Part shown: one piece after another, positions 46,486-60,689 of the stretch
Layout: each line of letters begins with the position of its first letter
Numbering within the stretch: position 1 is the stretch's first letter
Assembly (NCBI GenBank): GCA_028023455.1
Contig: JAQFVV010012395.1
Coordinates: 4,774,001-4,838,000, forward strand
Direction of reading: 5' to 3'
Length of the DNA stretch: 64,000 bases
Origin: Epiperipatus broadwayi
Taxonomy: Eukaryota > Onychophora > Udeonychophora > Euonychophora > Peripatidae
The notes under the pieces: model-generated
Seen by the model: only the letters and a program-made list of their open reading frames with translations
Databases searched by the model: none
Told to the model about the DNA's origin: nothing
Program-made: the position numbers and the translations under genes

Positions 46486-46764
46486 AAGATGACATCAAAT
46501 GTAGCAACTTGGTTTCTATTTAAATAGATTCACAACATTAAATTTGATACTAAAGTCGGAACATAAATTTAGGATAACTTTAATTAAAGCCTCTTTCGTG
46601 TGTGTGTGTGCGTACGTGTATATATACACATACTCATATGTAATTTACTTTACAAGTAATTTACTTATCCTGCAAGCACTCCTTGACAAATACCATCTTT
46701 TAATAAGTACACAATTATATAATAATAATAATCAAATGGCTTTATTCATACGAAGTTTGAATAC

Positions 46765-46960
46765 TAGAAATGCCAGCATTGGAATTAATTTGAAGACCAT
46801 ATGCTCCCAAATATATCACTCTGCCATTACACTAAACCATGCAGGAAAATAAATAAATTGAATAGCTTCATTGTTCAGGAATTCATAAAAAGTTTGAGCA
46901 CCATATCTGAAGTTCTAGCACTTACACTTCAAAATTTGAACCATTGCATTAAATCACACA
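46765..46960 (-). repeat. tRNA-like SINE relics, two copies
   Basis: The minus strand carries tgcatggtttagtgtaatgg (near 46840), a spacer, then ttcaaattaattccaatgct as a B-box-like stretch, and a similar diverged arrangement just above at 46900-46960. Confidence 0.45.
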
Positions 46961-47872
46961 GGGCAAATACACAAATGACTATTAATCATTCTTTATTAGG
47001 TTAAAAATTTTACATCTTTCTTCTAATATCTGTAACTAAATGATGTGAAATAGAAGAATGATAAGCCATGATTTAGTACATGTATAGGAAAAAATATTTA
47101 GGAAGTTTACAAATATGAAAAATTTGAACAGATTAAAAAAAGTAGAGAATAATACAATGTTGAAAAGAGTTAAAAGAAATAATATGATCTTGAGAACATA
47201 AAGAAAAGAGCAATTAAATGATGCTTTTGCAGGGAATGATTGAAAATAAGAGATTAAAAAGTTTTTATTAAGAAGAAATGATATCAAGAGGTTTTAAATT
47301 AAAAAGGGTTAAAAACATTTGGTGAGGCTTGGAATATATACCTTCATCACTGATATATTAGTGGTAGGTATCTTTGCTGCAATTAGAGTTTAATTTGAAA
47401 GATCATATAGTACAGAGATTAGTATATTTTCTTCTATATTCATTAACTGAGAATCAAATCTGGTATGAAACTTGAAGATAATTTTAAATAGATTTAAAGT
47501 TGACAAAATAAATTTAAATAGCAGTTCCTTAGTCAATCCAGTTAACTATCCAATATTGTTTAGTAAACGGATATTGAACAATTCTTAAGTAGAGTTAAGA
47601 AATAGTAAAACAATGCTGTTATATCTAAATGAGTACCGAGCTTATGATTTTCATTCACCTTCTTAAATGACATATTGATAAGAATTATTATTAATACAAA
47701 ATTAATCTCATTTCAGATACAACTACTTCCTAAAAGAAATTACACTGGATTTTAGGGCCAAGTAAGAAGTCTATTTCTCTATTCCAGTTCTGCCATCTAG
47801 TGTATTTTGAATTATCAAAAGATGTTAGGTGAAAATGCTTAATAAATCACTATCCAGCAGTCCTTTCCACAC

Positions 47873-47913
47873 CACTTGATTAGTTTCTAGCTTACTGCTT
47901 TCATCAGTGGCAT
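47873..47913 (-). ncRNA. Weakened hammerhead (family A-like)
   Basis: The minus strand has CTGATGA (47907-47901), stem II AGC/GCT around AGTAA, and GAAA. Stem III is C-A (CTAATC) and stem I pairs poorly. No foldback arms were recognised around it. Confidence 0.5.
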
Positions 47914-48242
47914 GTCTTAGATTTATATCTGGTGCATCTGGATTTTTTTGGATTGAATAAATCTTTATTTCAGCACTATTTTTTTTTACTTTATAGTTAC
48001 TACCAAGCTAACAGCTTGAAGTTCAAAAACATCTTAATGTTTTGATTCCAAGCCAACTTGATTAATTAAATACCTAGTTACACCAGGTGGTAAAACTGCA
48101 GTAGTAAAATAGATTTGCTTCTTAAAAGTTGTGCTAATTTTAGCATATTATTTTAAATAACTTAAAGTTTCTTTGATGAGAACTAAGGCTAAGATCGAAG
48201 ACGATTCTTTAAAATGTCACAAAACACAAATCATTTACTAAC

Positions 48243-48337
48243 CTTTCATTGACCAATTTGTCCATTTGAGGATCTCTGGGCATTCTTTTCATAATATCAC
48301 TTTCTGCCTTTTCATATGCAAGAGAAATTGCAGGAAC
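48243..48337 (-). CDS. ATP1A: Na+/K+-ATPase alpha subunit, TM6-TM7 loop exon
   Basis: A 95-bp exon on the minus strand with acceptor ...ttttag and donor gaaag gttagt. It encodes [20 protein letters not shown] then [21 protein letters not shown] is the end of TM6, directly after the cation-binding DLGTDM of the upstream exon. [17 protein letters not shown] is a near-invariant cytosolic loop that separates Na+/K+-ATPase from gastric H+/K+-ATPase. It starts in phase 0 after the exon at 58605-58759 and ends two bases into an Arg codon completed at 39041. Confidence 0.97.
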
Positions 48338-48454
48338 CTAAAATAAAAAATATTGATTAATATATGAGTGCAGTTTAACTTTAAAATTTAATTTAATAAC
48401 AAATATAATTTCAATATCTTAGATATTCTTTTTTTTAAAAAATTCTACAGAAAA

Positions 48455-49200
48455 CTATTTCCATCAGCTAGAATTAACTGTTAAAGGTCTTTAGAAAAAT
48501 CTAAACTTTATTTAAACTTTTTAACATAATATTTATTAAGGCTAAAACCTTAAGAATATGCACCTGAAAAACTGACAGTAGGGACCTCTGCAAATCTTTA
48601 ACACAAGATTTATTTAAAGATTTGCAGAGGTCCCTACTGTCATTTTTTTCAGACACATATTCTTAAGGTTTAACCTTAATAAATATTACGTTAAATAATG
48701 AGTATGTGCTTTATAAATATAATTATTAAACTTTTTAAATACCTTCAATTGTTAGTAATATATTAGTAATATCACACAGGTTAATATATAACAAAGTATT
48801 TTGAATGGTATTATTTTCTTCTCTTCATTAAAGATTGTTGGCTTGATCAGTGATAGTAATAACATAGAAATTGAACATGGGATGTTTAGATTCACAAATA
48901 CAGAATTTAGGTGACATTTTAACACACTAGGCTATTCTGTCAAAGCTTAGTTGGTTAGAGTACTGTCTTAAATTCACTATTCATGTACCTAAATATCTTA
49001 GTTTTGACATTCATGCTAATACCATCACTGATTATAGGAGCAACATCCAAAAAAGGAAAATATCTTTACTCAAAACATTGGGATATATATTAATCTATAT
49101 GCTATTACTAATTGTTGAATATATTTGAAAAAAGTTTAAATAAATTTTGAATTTTTCTAAAGATATTTAACAGTTAATTCTAGATGTTGGAGCAATGTAT
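48455..49200. mobile_element. Family D foldback with a nested palindrome
   Basis: Outer arms resembling 29094-29468 (ctatttccatcagct... at the left, ...gaatttttctaaagatattt at the right), with tRNA-like A boxes inside (cttagttggttagagtac near 48947). A separate near-perfect palindrome sits within the left part at 48519-48695. Confidence 0.65.
48519..48695. repeat. Near-perfect palindrome, arms about 82 bp
   Basis: The arms meet at a short spacer around 48601-48613 (acacaagatttat). The core reads gatttgcagaggtccctact on one side and its complement on the other. Confidence 0.85.
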
Positions 49201-49365
49201 AATTACAAAGAAAATGTCATTATTATAATCTTTTAGACAAACAATATATTCATATATATTTACATATCTCAATCTACCTAAAATAAACTTGAGATAAATA
49301 GGAACATACTTTCAAAAGCCCCCACTTTCTTCATCAGAAAAATCGTTTTCTTTATCTTTTTTACA

Positions 49366-49545
49366 TTAAACAAGGCAAAACTCTCTCCACACAGTAGTGG
49401 CATCCTGTGCCACAAGCCAGAAACTAATCTGGGGATATTGGATGAGTAGGCACTAGATAGGGATTTTATGCACAAGCCTTCTGGCATCCATTGATTACTC
49501 TGGTTGGCACAGGGTGGCACTACTGTATGGAGAGAGTTTTGCTTT
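49366..49545. mobile_element. Family A foldback with 5'-truncated ribozyme
   Basis: Arms aacaaggcaaaactctctcc and gagagagttttgctttgttt. Between them the unit begins gccacaagccagaaactaat, i.e. inside stem II of the hammerhead, so the CTGATGA half is missing. The same starting point, inside stem II, is seen at 7914. Confidence 0.82.
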
Positions 49546-50116
49546 GTTTAATAACAATTATGTGATAGTATAAGAGATGGTGATCAGGTGATCTTTTTTA
49601 CATCCTATTAAGATCAGAATTTCTCAATATATTTTTACCAGATATGCTGTCTTTTTTTTTGTCTTGGAATTAGCACCTGGAATTTTTTTTAATAGATTTG
49701 TAAATCTTAATAACCTACTAATCTTTTTATTATTATTGGAATATCATACAAATATTACTAAATGTATGTATATAGACTTAATATTATAATTAGTTAGCTT
49801 AAAATTATTGGATAATCAGAGTATTACATTTTTATAGATTCTAATTATAATAAAAATTTCATATTTTTAATTATAATAGAAATTAAAATGTTTAGACTAA
49901 TCTTACAATTTTCAAAAACATGTTTAACATTTCATTGCTATTAATTTCGTGGCAAGTTTTTTATGTCTTAAATCTTACTTAAAAACATAAAAAAAGTTTA
50001 TTGTTAAAAAAATATTAAATAAAGTTTATATTTTTTAAAAATCAACTATAATATCATTTTCAAACAGAAAACAAATCTGCCCCCACCTAGCCCTTTTATG
50101 TCCTAAGGTAATACTT

Positions 50117-50310
50117 TAATATACTGAGCACTGATTATATATGTGGAGATAATAATCTGGACCAACTAATGAGTGCTGGTTTAGCATGAAATACGTCTAT
50201 TGGTGATTATTTAACTTTTCTACATGTATGTGGTCATGTGTTTTAGTGGTATGAGATAATATGGATAATTGGAGAGTGCTTGAAAGTCTGAGTTCAAATT
50301 CCTTATATCT
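50117..50310 (+). mobile_element. Family B unit, single copy
   Basis: Non-inverted copy: atactgagcactgattatat, then the hammerhead region with the core changed to CTAATGA (the invariant G is lost), then the tRNA-like tail ending tgagttcaaattcc. Shows the linear form of the element folded back at 17042-17444. Confidence 0.82.
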
Positions 50311-50870
50311 AATGAGAGAAAATGACGAAAAATTCTGGGAGTAAAAAGAGTCAAAATTGAATAATTCTTGGATTGACTTCAAGCTCATTTGAATTCCATA
50401 CTTTGAAGTAAATGTGAATAAGAGATTTAATTTTTTTTTATTTGCAAACTTGACAGAAAAAATAAAATTGTTACTATTTAAAATAAGTAAGATTATTACA
50501 ACAAAAAAAATGTTATCAAAATTATATATATATTATGTACATATTCATACATACATTTTAAAAATAATAGGTGTGAATGTTTTAAATAAAGTATGAATTG
50601 TACGCAGATATTTCAAGAATAATTATTAAATTGTTTTTAGTTATAACTTTTAAATGGTTGCCAATACTATCTTTTTCTGTATCTATCATTTATTTTCTCT
50701 GATTTTTTAAAATGAAATAATAGATTAAGGTTTTTACTGTATTTTGATATTTTTTCAGATAACTAACAATCATAACGATGTGGAGATGGGGCTACAAAAC
50801 TGTAGTACCATGTGTTTATATTTTATGTTTATTTTTCAATAAATTTGAAAAGTATAAAAGAAACAATTGT

Positions 50871-51447
50871 GTACTCTAACCCGACCTGCACGATGGCCGC
50901 TAGAGGCGCTGTTTCTGTGTTAGCACACACAAAATACAGGGGTAGGGGCCACAAAAGCAGAAATGCTAATTCCAGCCGTTAGGTGGCGCTGTTAATCGGT
51001 GAAATAGAATGTAACATTATAAAGTGGGAAAGTATATTTAAATAGTTGCAGCTTCTAAATTTAATCACACCTGTCTATTATATAGATCATCCATGTTTTA
51101 AGTAGTATGTACATAAACTTTATCAAGCAGGCGTTTACAGAGTGCAGTTTTTCCGTGTGTAATCATGGAGAAACAGTATCACATAGTGGGCTAGAATCTT
51201 GGTAGTTGCTGGTAGCTAGCAGATGATGTAAGCTATATGGGCTTACGCATGGCAACCAGTGCCACCAGGCGGGCATCTTTGCTGCCAGCTAGCTTGTGGA
51301 AGGTTCCTGTGCATATGCATGGTGAACAGTGCTACCTAACGTCTGGAATTAGCATTTCTGCTTTTGGGGCCCCTACCCCTGTATTTTCTGTGTGCTAACA
51401 CAGAAACAGCACCTCTAGTGGCCATCGTGCAGGTCGGGTTAGAGTAC
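50871..51447. mobile_element. Foldback DNA element with about 118-bp inverted repeats
   Basis: Termini gtactctaacccgacctgca and tgcaggtcgggttagagtac. The arms (50871-50988 and 51330-51447) are about 90% identical, contain a gctagaggcgctg motif, and are clearly richer in G+C than the surroundings. The loop has internal near-repeats (gcttacgcatggcaaccagt / gcatatgcatggtgaacagt). No ORF. No clear target-site duplication. Unrelated to the hammerhead families. Confidence 0.85.
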
Positions 51448-51494
51448 CTTTTATATTAACAGTATGTTATTATGTGATGTGATATGGCTACTCC

Positions 51495-51830
51495 TTTATT
51501 AAAGTCAGGAATCTCTCAATCACTATGATCAGAGAAACCTGTTAAACCACCTTACTCTCCTTTTCCATTTCCTATTCTTTCTCCATATTCATCTCTATCC
51601 TACTCCATCCCATTTCCATATTATCTTTGTCCACTCTATGGCCATTATATCTAGATTTCTCTTATATTTTTCCAAACCCAGCATAAAAACCAAGAATCCA
51701 CTTTCTGTATAGTCACTTTGTTTATATTTACTCTCCCACAACTTCATTATTTCTATCTTTTTGTAAAAATTTACATTCAATTAGTAGATGCCTAATATTT
51801 GCAGACTAAATAATCTTATTATAATACAGT
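51495..51830 (-). mobile_element. B-LINE 3' fragment, 5' truncated
   Basis: About 300 bp, roughly 75-80% identical to 42476-42830 (for example ggaatctctca, then agagaaac, then ccaaacccagcataaaaacc). Both share the same 3' boundary, as expected for target-primed LINE copies. Confidence 0.8.
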
Positions 51831-54800
51831 GAAATGTTACTTTTTGTTTATTTTTAGATTTCATGATATTCATCCTTTGATCTTTATTATTATTATTTTT
51901 TTTCCTAGGAAGATAGTACTATAATAATTATAAAATCATCAATTAGTTTTTCAATCTCAAACTCCATCTTCCTATGGTTTTATTTTCAACCTATATATTA
52001 AAATACAATCAATAAGAATTTTATGCTGTGTACTATTAAATCTTAACCCTATATCTTCCTGCAATAATTTTCATCTACAATTTATGAGATTCAACTAAAT
52101 GTTAATAGATTACCCTTTAGTGTATCCTAAATAAAATACTTATTTTTGCTTTATCTAACAACTTAATTATTATCTTCATATTTCTAACTTATATTTGTTT
52201 AGTATCTTTCTTATAACTATTTGCTTATACAAATTACAAACTAAAATTACTTATAATTCCATATAACTATATTAAATTGTCCATCGTAAAACATAAGATC
52301 AAATTTAAAATATCGTCGTTTCTCCTTTTCAATATTATATATTTAAACACAAACCCGTCTTCTCTTCATAACATACATATTGTTAACTACTTTTATTATA
52401 TATTTCATTAACTCTTTAATCATATCTATTTATTTTAATTATCTAAGAATATTTGATAAAAACATAACTTTTAAAATAATTAATGACATAGATAACCAAA
52501 TCAATTATTAATTTCATTATCTATTGATCTATTCCCCTCCCCTGTATTGTAATAACAACTATGTTTAAAGTATAGAAATAATATATATACAAATATTATG
52601 TTGTAAGCTTTTTAAAAAAAAAAAAATACAAATTTCTAAAAGAAAAAAAACTTTAACTTTTACTGGCATTCCACATAATTCAGACTGGTTGCACATCAAT
52701 ATTATTATCACTTTTGCTCCACTTGTTATCATCCAAAGATTATTACAATTATAAAAATTCACATGACATTGGGTTATTGACAAGATAACATTTTTTTTCT
52801 TTAATAATTAAAGATTATCTGCAACTTGTCTTATACATTCGATTTAAATGCCTTATGCTAGTAATAATTCAGCATTCGATCGAGTCCTTGCTTATTTTTG
52901 GTTACTACTATTATTAAGAAAAAGCATTTCCCATTTTCTTTTTAAAAGTAGAATAATATTAACTTCCACATACATTTTATATTTCCCAATGCACTAATGT
53001 TTATTCCACCTTTTCTTCAACAATTTATTCTCTATGCATATTTATTGTTTATTAAATATTTTCTGGGATGGTTTTACTTTTTTACACTTGTTTTATATAT
53101 TTTTCAATTCCAGATGACAGATAATGCTTTCATTTATGCTAGCAGACCACTATTATTCTATACATGTATAAATATAATCTTCAGTTAACATATATTTTTA
53201 TCTCTACATAAAAGTGATATTAAAACTAGTATTGCTCAGTTTCAACCATTTCTTCAATTAAAATTTTATTCAAACATGCTTTAAGATTTATTTTTGAATA
53301 CGATGTATGCTTTTCCATTCACACCTAATTCTGTTATTATCTATTACTAATTTAATTCTAGATATTTTTTAAAAATGCATATTTAGCTCTACGTTGCCTT
53401 TTATTTGTCCCTGGCTGGTAACTTAATTATGTCCAATTATTTTGACTAATATGACATATGAATATTTCATCTAGTTTATTAATTAAATCCAGTATTAACA
53501 CAGTGATCCCAAGGTTTTCATTCAGTGAGTGTATTCCTTGATAACACTTTGGTATGTATGTACAACTTTTCTCCTTCATTTTTATGTTATTTTTCACCAT
53601 ATAATGATTTCAAGAAATTTTCCAAGAACCAATGATTGCTGATTTGCCCATAGAAATCAATTTAATTTACTCATTCTTTTTAGCAAAACTTTATAACATA
53701 TATCCTTTAAATTATTACATAGGTAAAATCCACTACCTTTCTTTTTTTAAAAAAAAAAATATTTAAGTAATTTTTATTAAACTTTTTAGGATATATAAAA
53801 AAAATCAAAAACAGTTACTTGTTCCTCGATCTGTAATCTTTTTTTTTCTGTTTCAATTTAATTTTCCCTCAATTTTTACTTAAACAATCATCTGCATGCT
53901 GTTTATTGGTTAATTTTTCCCCTTCTCTACTTTTAAAATACTACTTAGTTGTTAGTATTTGATCTATTTTTAAAACAAATATTTTCAGTTTTAAAATATT
54001 TCTCAATAAAAATAATACCTTTTAGAAACCAAATAAAATACAATTTATTTTAAATTGATTTAGATCATTTTGATTTGATTTTTATACAAACTAGATTCGA
54101 TATTACTTTTATGATTTTTTTAATCACCAAATTTGTAAAATAAATATTGATCATCTATTTGTAAACATAACTTAAGATTTAACTGGAAATAATAATTGCT
54201 TTTATAATATTAGATGCACACAGACAATAATTATCCATCAATATAATGCATTTTTGTTTAGAAGATTAGATTTGAACTTTACTATAATTTTAAATGCTAG
54301 CAACTGTTTACTTATTATCAAATATAATGAATTTATCATTTATTATTTTGTTTTATGTACATTTGTGACTAATTATTTTACCCTGCATTTATATCCTTTA
54401 TATGATTTTAAATTAACTAAACCCAAGTTCAAACCCTATGATAACTAAAATGACAGTTATCTTTCATAGTTTAAAAAGAAAATATTTTGTTGATTTTATA
54501 AAATTTAAAATTATGCAAAAATAAATTTTATTCCCAATTTGTCTTTATGATGGGGTGTACCAATAAAAAGGGCACAATATACTTACCAAAAATTAAATAA
54601 AGAGATTTCTGAGATTATTAAAGAAATTGGGAAGGTCTTTAATCTTGAAGAAATGTGTACATTACACATAAATATAGTAGAGCCAAGAACTATGCTATAT
54701 TTTATTCCAAGCTCTTCTCATATACAAAAGTATATAACATATAATAGCTCATGCTTTATTAATAAACATTAATTAGAATAGAATATATATTGTTTGTTGA

Positions 54801-54880
54801 ACTGCAAGTGTGCAGCACTTTTCAACATGTGCACATATGAAAAAGAGGCTAAAGGAAAATTTAAAAAAGAATCAGTGAAA
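51831..54880. other. Intronic AT-rich stretch, no feature seen
   Basis: About 3 kb. No ORF, RNA or repeat structure recognised. Very AT-rich. Confidence 0.5.
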
Positions 54881-54901
54881 ATTAAGAAAGTTATAAAAGC
54901 T

Positions 54902-54935
54902 CTGATGAAGACTGCAAGACAGTTGAAACTGTTAG
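54902..54935 (+). ncRNA. Hammerhead-like stem-loop
   Basis: CTGATGA, an extra A, stem II GACTG/CAGTT around CAAGA, GAAAC, then TGTTAG. A GUU site is possible, with only two stem-I pairs (CT/AG). Same family as 38381. Confidence 0.42.
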
Positions 54936-54999
54936 AAAAATAAAGGAGGATTTATAGTCAAAAAAATTGCATTTAAGTGTATAAGTGAAAAATTATAAA

Positions 55000-57487
55000 A
55001 AAGAAATATATATATGTAACACAGGTACTTTTTTATATGTATGGTATGTGTATATAAATTATGATTATAGTATAAACAAAATTTTAAAAGAAATAATATA
55101 GTTATTAATAATAAATTGAGAAGACATATTTGCATATATGTTTCTGAGTGTGTGTTCTCTCAAACATTAACTGACGTAATAAGAATAAAAAAAAAACTAA
55201 TTTTTTATTTTTAAAATAAAATAACTAGTGAAATGTCTGATTTTCGTTGCTATTAAATATGCTCTGGATGATTTTTTTTTTCAATAACTTTTTTCTCTTA
55301 TAGAAATATAATAATGACCTCGTTAACAAGAAATTAAGATTTCTCTAATTAGTTTGATAATTTTTATTACTATCAACTTTTAATGTGTTCTAAAATTTTG
55401 TAAAACTTTTAGCATTATGCTAAATATTCTATTGAGCAAAATACTTTATTATGTAAAATAATATAGTTATTAATAATAAACTGTATGTATATATATATAT
55501 ATCCATAAATGATAAACAAAGTATATTTTGGGTTAAAACATTAAATATAAACCATTATGGTGGTGCTTCAAGAGACAAAAATACTAGGGTGTTATAAAAT
55601 TTATTTACAATTTCATTTTCTAAAGTGAGTGTGTGGAGCTCAAAGAAAGAATTATGGCTGCTTGAATATCATAAAATTTGCAAATTCTAATGTGTTTCTT
55701 GTTTGAGTATTTATACTTTTGTTTGTTTACATTTTCTTTGAATAGTATATAAGTGAAGTCATGTAGTTAGATACAGCATAGTTCATATTGCATTTTTAGC
55801 TCTAATATATTTCATTGGTTATATTGATTGAAATTCACCTTCTGAATAAAAAGACCACACTATGTTTATCTTCCATACTAAATTTATCAAAACGTATCCA
55901 AATAAGTCGATGATCCAATGATAAACTGAAGTATTATATGCTTTCATTCGTAAAAATGGTAATCTGAGTTTTCCAATTTGAATATGGTCAATAAAATTCT
56001 TGTATTAAGGAATTTATAATTTATCCAAGATTCTCATACTGGCTCTAAGTTATAAAGTCATCATAAATCATTAGGTTGAGACTATTATTGATTTGGTCTG
56101 TGTTGAATAATTTTAATGATATATATACAATGATCATTGAAATATACAGAAAATCTTGGCAAAATTAATCCAACTTTGACCTAGGCAAAATATTTAGATC
56201 ATTTGACAAATTTATATATAAAAAAATCTTAATCTTTTCAAAAATTTAGGAGATATAACCCCTACTTACATATACATGCACACACAGATTTTATAAATTG
56301 TAGCTCATTTAAGATATAATAACTAATGAAATAAATTATGGTCCAAAGTTGATATTCTATTTATAATACGAGTTTATAGTGGTCGACCATGATGTAATTT
56401 TAATGGTCTGCAAAGAAATTCAGGTATTGTTTTTTTTTCAATAAATATTAAAATATGAAAATAAATATTGATTTGAATTTGTTAATTGTCCAATTTTAAT
56501 TAAAGAACTGATGACAAACGTTTCATTTTAACTTAGATAAGTGTTCCGCCTAAACATTTTCCTCACAAGTGTTCCATATTTTAGAAAAGGCTGGGAACCT
56601 CTGCTGTAGACAGACTATTGCTATGTATTTAAATATATATATAGGTGTTGTATATATGTTATACAAGCAAAATAAATGTGCTCTATGTATTTATATATGT
56701 GTTGTATATATATATAGATTATACAAGCAATCTTGTATATTTATATATAAAGTATTGTAAAAAAAAACTGCAAACATAAATATTACAAATTTAAAAATTA
56801 TCAGATATTAAATGTGATGGAAAATTCAATTAAAGTTATTGTTATAATTTAATATCATTAAATATAATGGAATTTTCCAATTAAGTTTTTATTTTGAGTT
56901 TCTAGATATCAAAATGCTAGAGTAAATAGGAAGGCGGGGGTATTTTTTAGTTATATAAAAATAGCTATTGCTTGATTAGCGATTATTATTATTAACTTTC
57001 TTTTGTTTGCAGAGTAAGGTGATTGTCTAATGGCAAACAAAAAAATGGCTTCTGAGGAGAGATTCGCTTCTTAAGTGATTCTAGGGAACTTTTATACAGT
57101 CCATTTTGAAAAACCTTCGGAAAAATAGAGAAAATAACTAGGATTATAACTAACTTATACTAAATATATTTTTTAGCCAATAAGTTCAAATTCCTCATAA
57201 TTAGGAGCAACGGTAAAAACGGTTTATACGTCTTCTAGTTTTTAATTAATAAGTGTTGTTGATTGCGATTTAATGATTATTTCCATCTATCTTTTAATGA
57301 AATTGCTTTTCATATGTTAAACAAAATTTATAACAGGTGTTCAAGAAAAACTTAATCTATTTCTTTGTCTTTTTATTAAATAAGATAGTAAATTTATTTA
57401 TCGCTTGCCTTTTTTGCAACTAAATTATCAGTCACAACTAAATTTTATTTCCTATAATCACTTCCGTTATTGTAGAAAAGAAACAGC
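55000..57487. other. Intronic AT-rich stretch, no feature seen
   Basis: Short TA microsatellites near 55485 and 56635-56720. Nothing else recognised. Confidence 0.45.
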
Positions 57488-57625
57488 AAGTATCAAAAAA
57501 TTGTCTTGCATTGGTGGTCGAGAGGTCAGCGCGACTGCCTTGCATTTGCAGGCAGTTGCCCGGGTTGCGGGTTCGCGTCCCGGCCGATGCTATGACACTT
57601 AAAAAAAAAAAAGTATCAAAAAATT
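57488..57625 (+). mobile_element. Young tRNA-derived SINE with 15-bp target duplication
   Basis: The duplication aagtatcaaaaaatt flanks it perfectly (57488-57502 and 57611-57625). The body begins gcattgg (57508-57514) and ends ccgatgc (57584-57590), which pair as a seven-base acceptor stem. A box tggtcgagagg and B box ggttcgcgtcc are close to consensus. tatgacactt and a poly-A tail follow. The anticodon arm (ctgccttgcatttgcaggcag) has an over-long loop, so the parent tRNA is uncertain. Intact boxes and a perfect duplication mean a recent insertion. Confidence 0.9.
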
Positions 57626-57701
57626 AATTGTTGTTTCGAAAGTACGTACAAAAATAATGATTTAAAAAGATTTTCAACTTTTTTATTATAAAAATGAGCT
57701 T

Positions 57702-57860
57702 TAATATCATTTATGTTCTTTATTACTATTTATAACCGACTATTGACGGTTTCGATTGTCCCAGCAATCTTCTTCAGAACTATGACAAACACAATCGAAA
57801 CCGTCAATAGTGGATAGTAAAAAGCATTGTAAAAAGTAATAAAGAACATAAATGATATTA
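57702..57860. mobile_element. Palindromic element with hammerhead-like core
   Basis: Arms of about 60 bp with one perfect 20-bp block (ctattgacggtttcgattgt and its complement). On the minus strand the loop gives CTGAAGA (57777-57771), a five-pair GATTG/CAATC stem, GAAA and then CCGTC. That is hammerhead-like, but stem III would have a one-base loop. Confidence 0.7.
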
Positions 57861-58075
57861 ACATTATATGGATTTGGCAATGCAATAAGAAAGATGAAGT
57901 TGGAATACATAAAAATGAAATTTATAGAATATTGATTTGGTGACCTGTCCCCTCTCCCTGTTGATGGTGGCCCCAGGCAGTTGTCCTTTTTACCCATACT
58001 CCTCCGAATCTAGATTTTACATAGTTTGTCTATTAATAAGTTTTTATTGGTTTAAGTGTATATTAAATCATAAAA

Positions 58076-59951
<1,876 letters not shown>

Positions 59952-60689
59952 CCTATCTATATATCCATCCATCTATCTGTCTTTCTGTCTATCTATCCAT
60001 CTATCCATCCATTCACATGTATATAGAAAAGTAAATCACAAAGAAAAGATTCACACTCTAATCAACTGTTAATTGGTGAAAAGTTTTTCATGATTTCCTT
60101 CCTTTCAAATTGGAAAATTATCAGATTGTATTATTGTTTAATTATACCATTTATATTTTCATAAAGAAGGGAAATATTCCTACAGTTAGCAAAGACAAAA
60201 AAAAAATACATAAACAAGATAAAAATAATTCAACTTAAGTTTGAATATATACCAAGAGATGAAGTAAAAAAATCAAACTCTTAATAATATTAAAATTATA
60301 TTCTTAAATAATCCAATTCTCATACTACAATAAATTGAATGCATTCATTTGCTGGTATTAATGAAAGTGCTGATTAGTGAATACTAGATGGCTGCACTAA
60401 TAGTCCCCCATGCTTAGTTCTTGGATAGTTAGTTTTCATCACTATGAGGACACATGCATAAGCAGTGATTCTCATCGAAAATCAAATAACACTGCCCAAA
60501 AGACTGTGATTAAGTTTTTTATTAGTTGGATTTGATTCCTATGATAGCCCTTGTGATCATAAGCAATTATTATCATTGAAAACCAGATCCAGCAGTGCTA
60601 AATAGATTTCTATAATCCGTTATCAATAGCTAACATTCATCTTTGTGAGGATCATTAATATAAGCAATGATTATCAATAAACATCATAT

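Noticed and set aside
57508-57590. Functional tRNA gene
   Set aside because: Acceptor stem and boxes look good, but the anticodon loop is abnormal and the copy has a poly-A tail and target duplication, so it is a SINE or retropseudogene.
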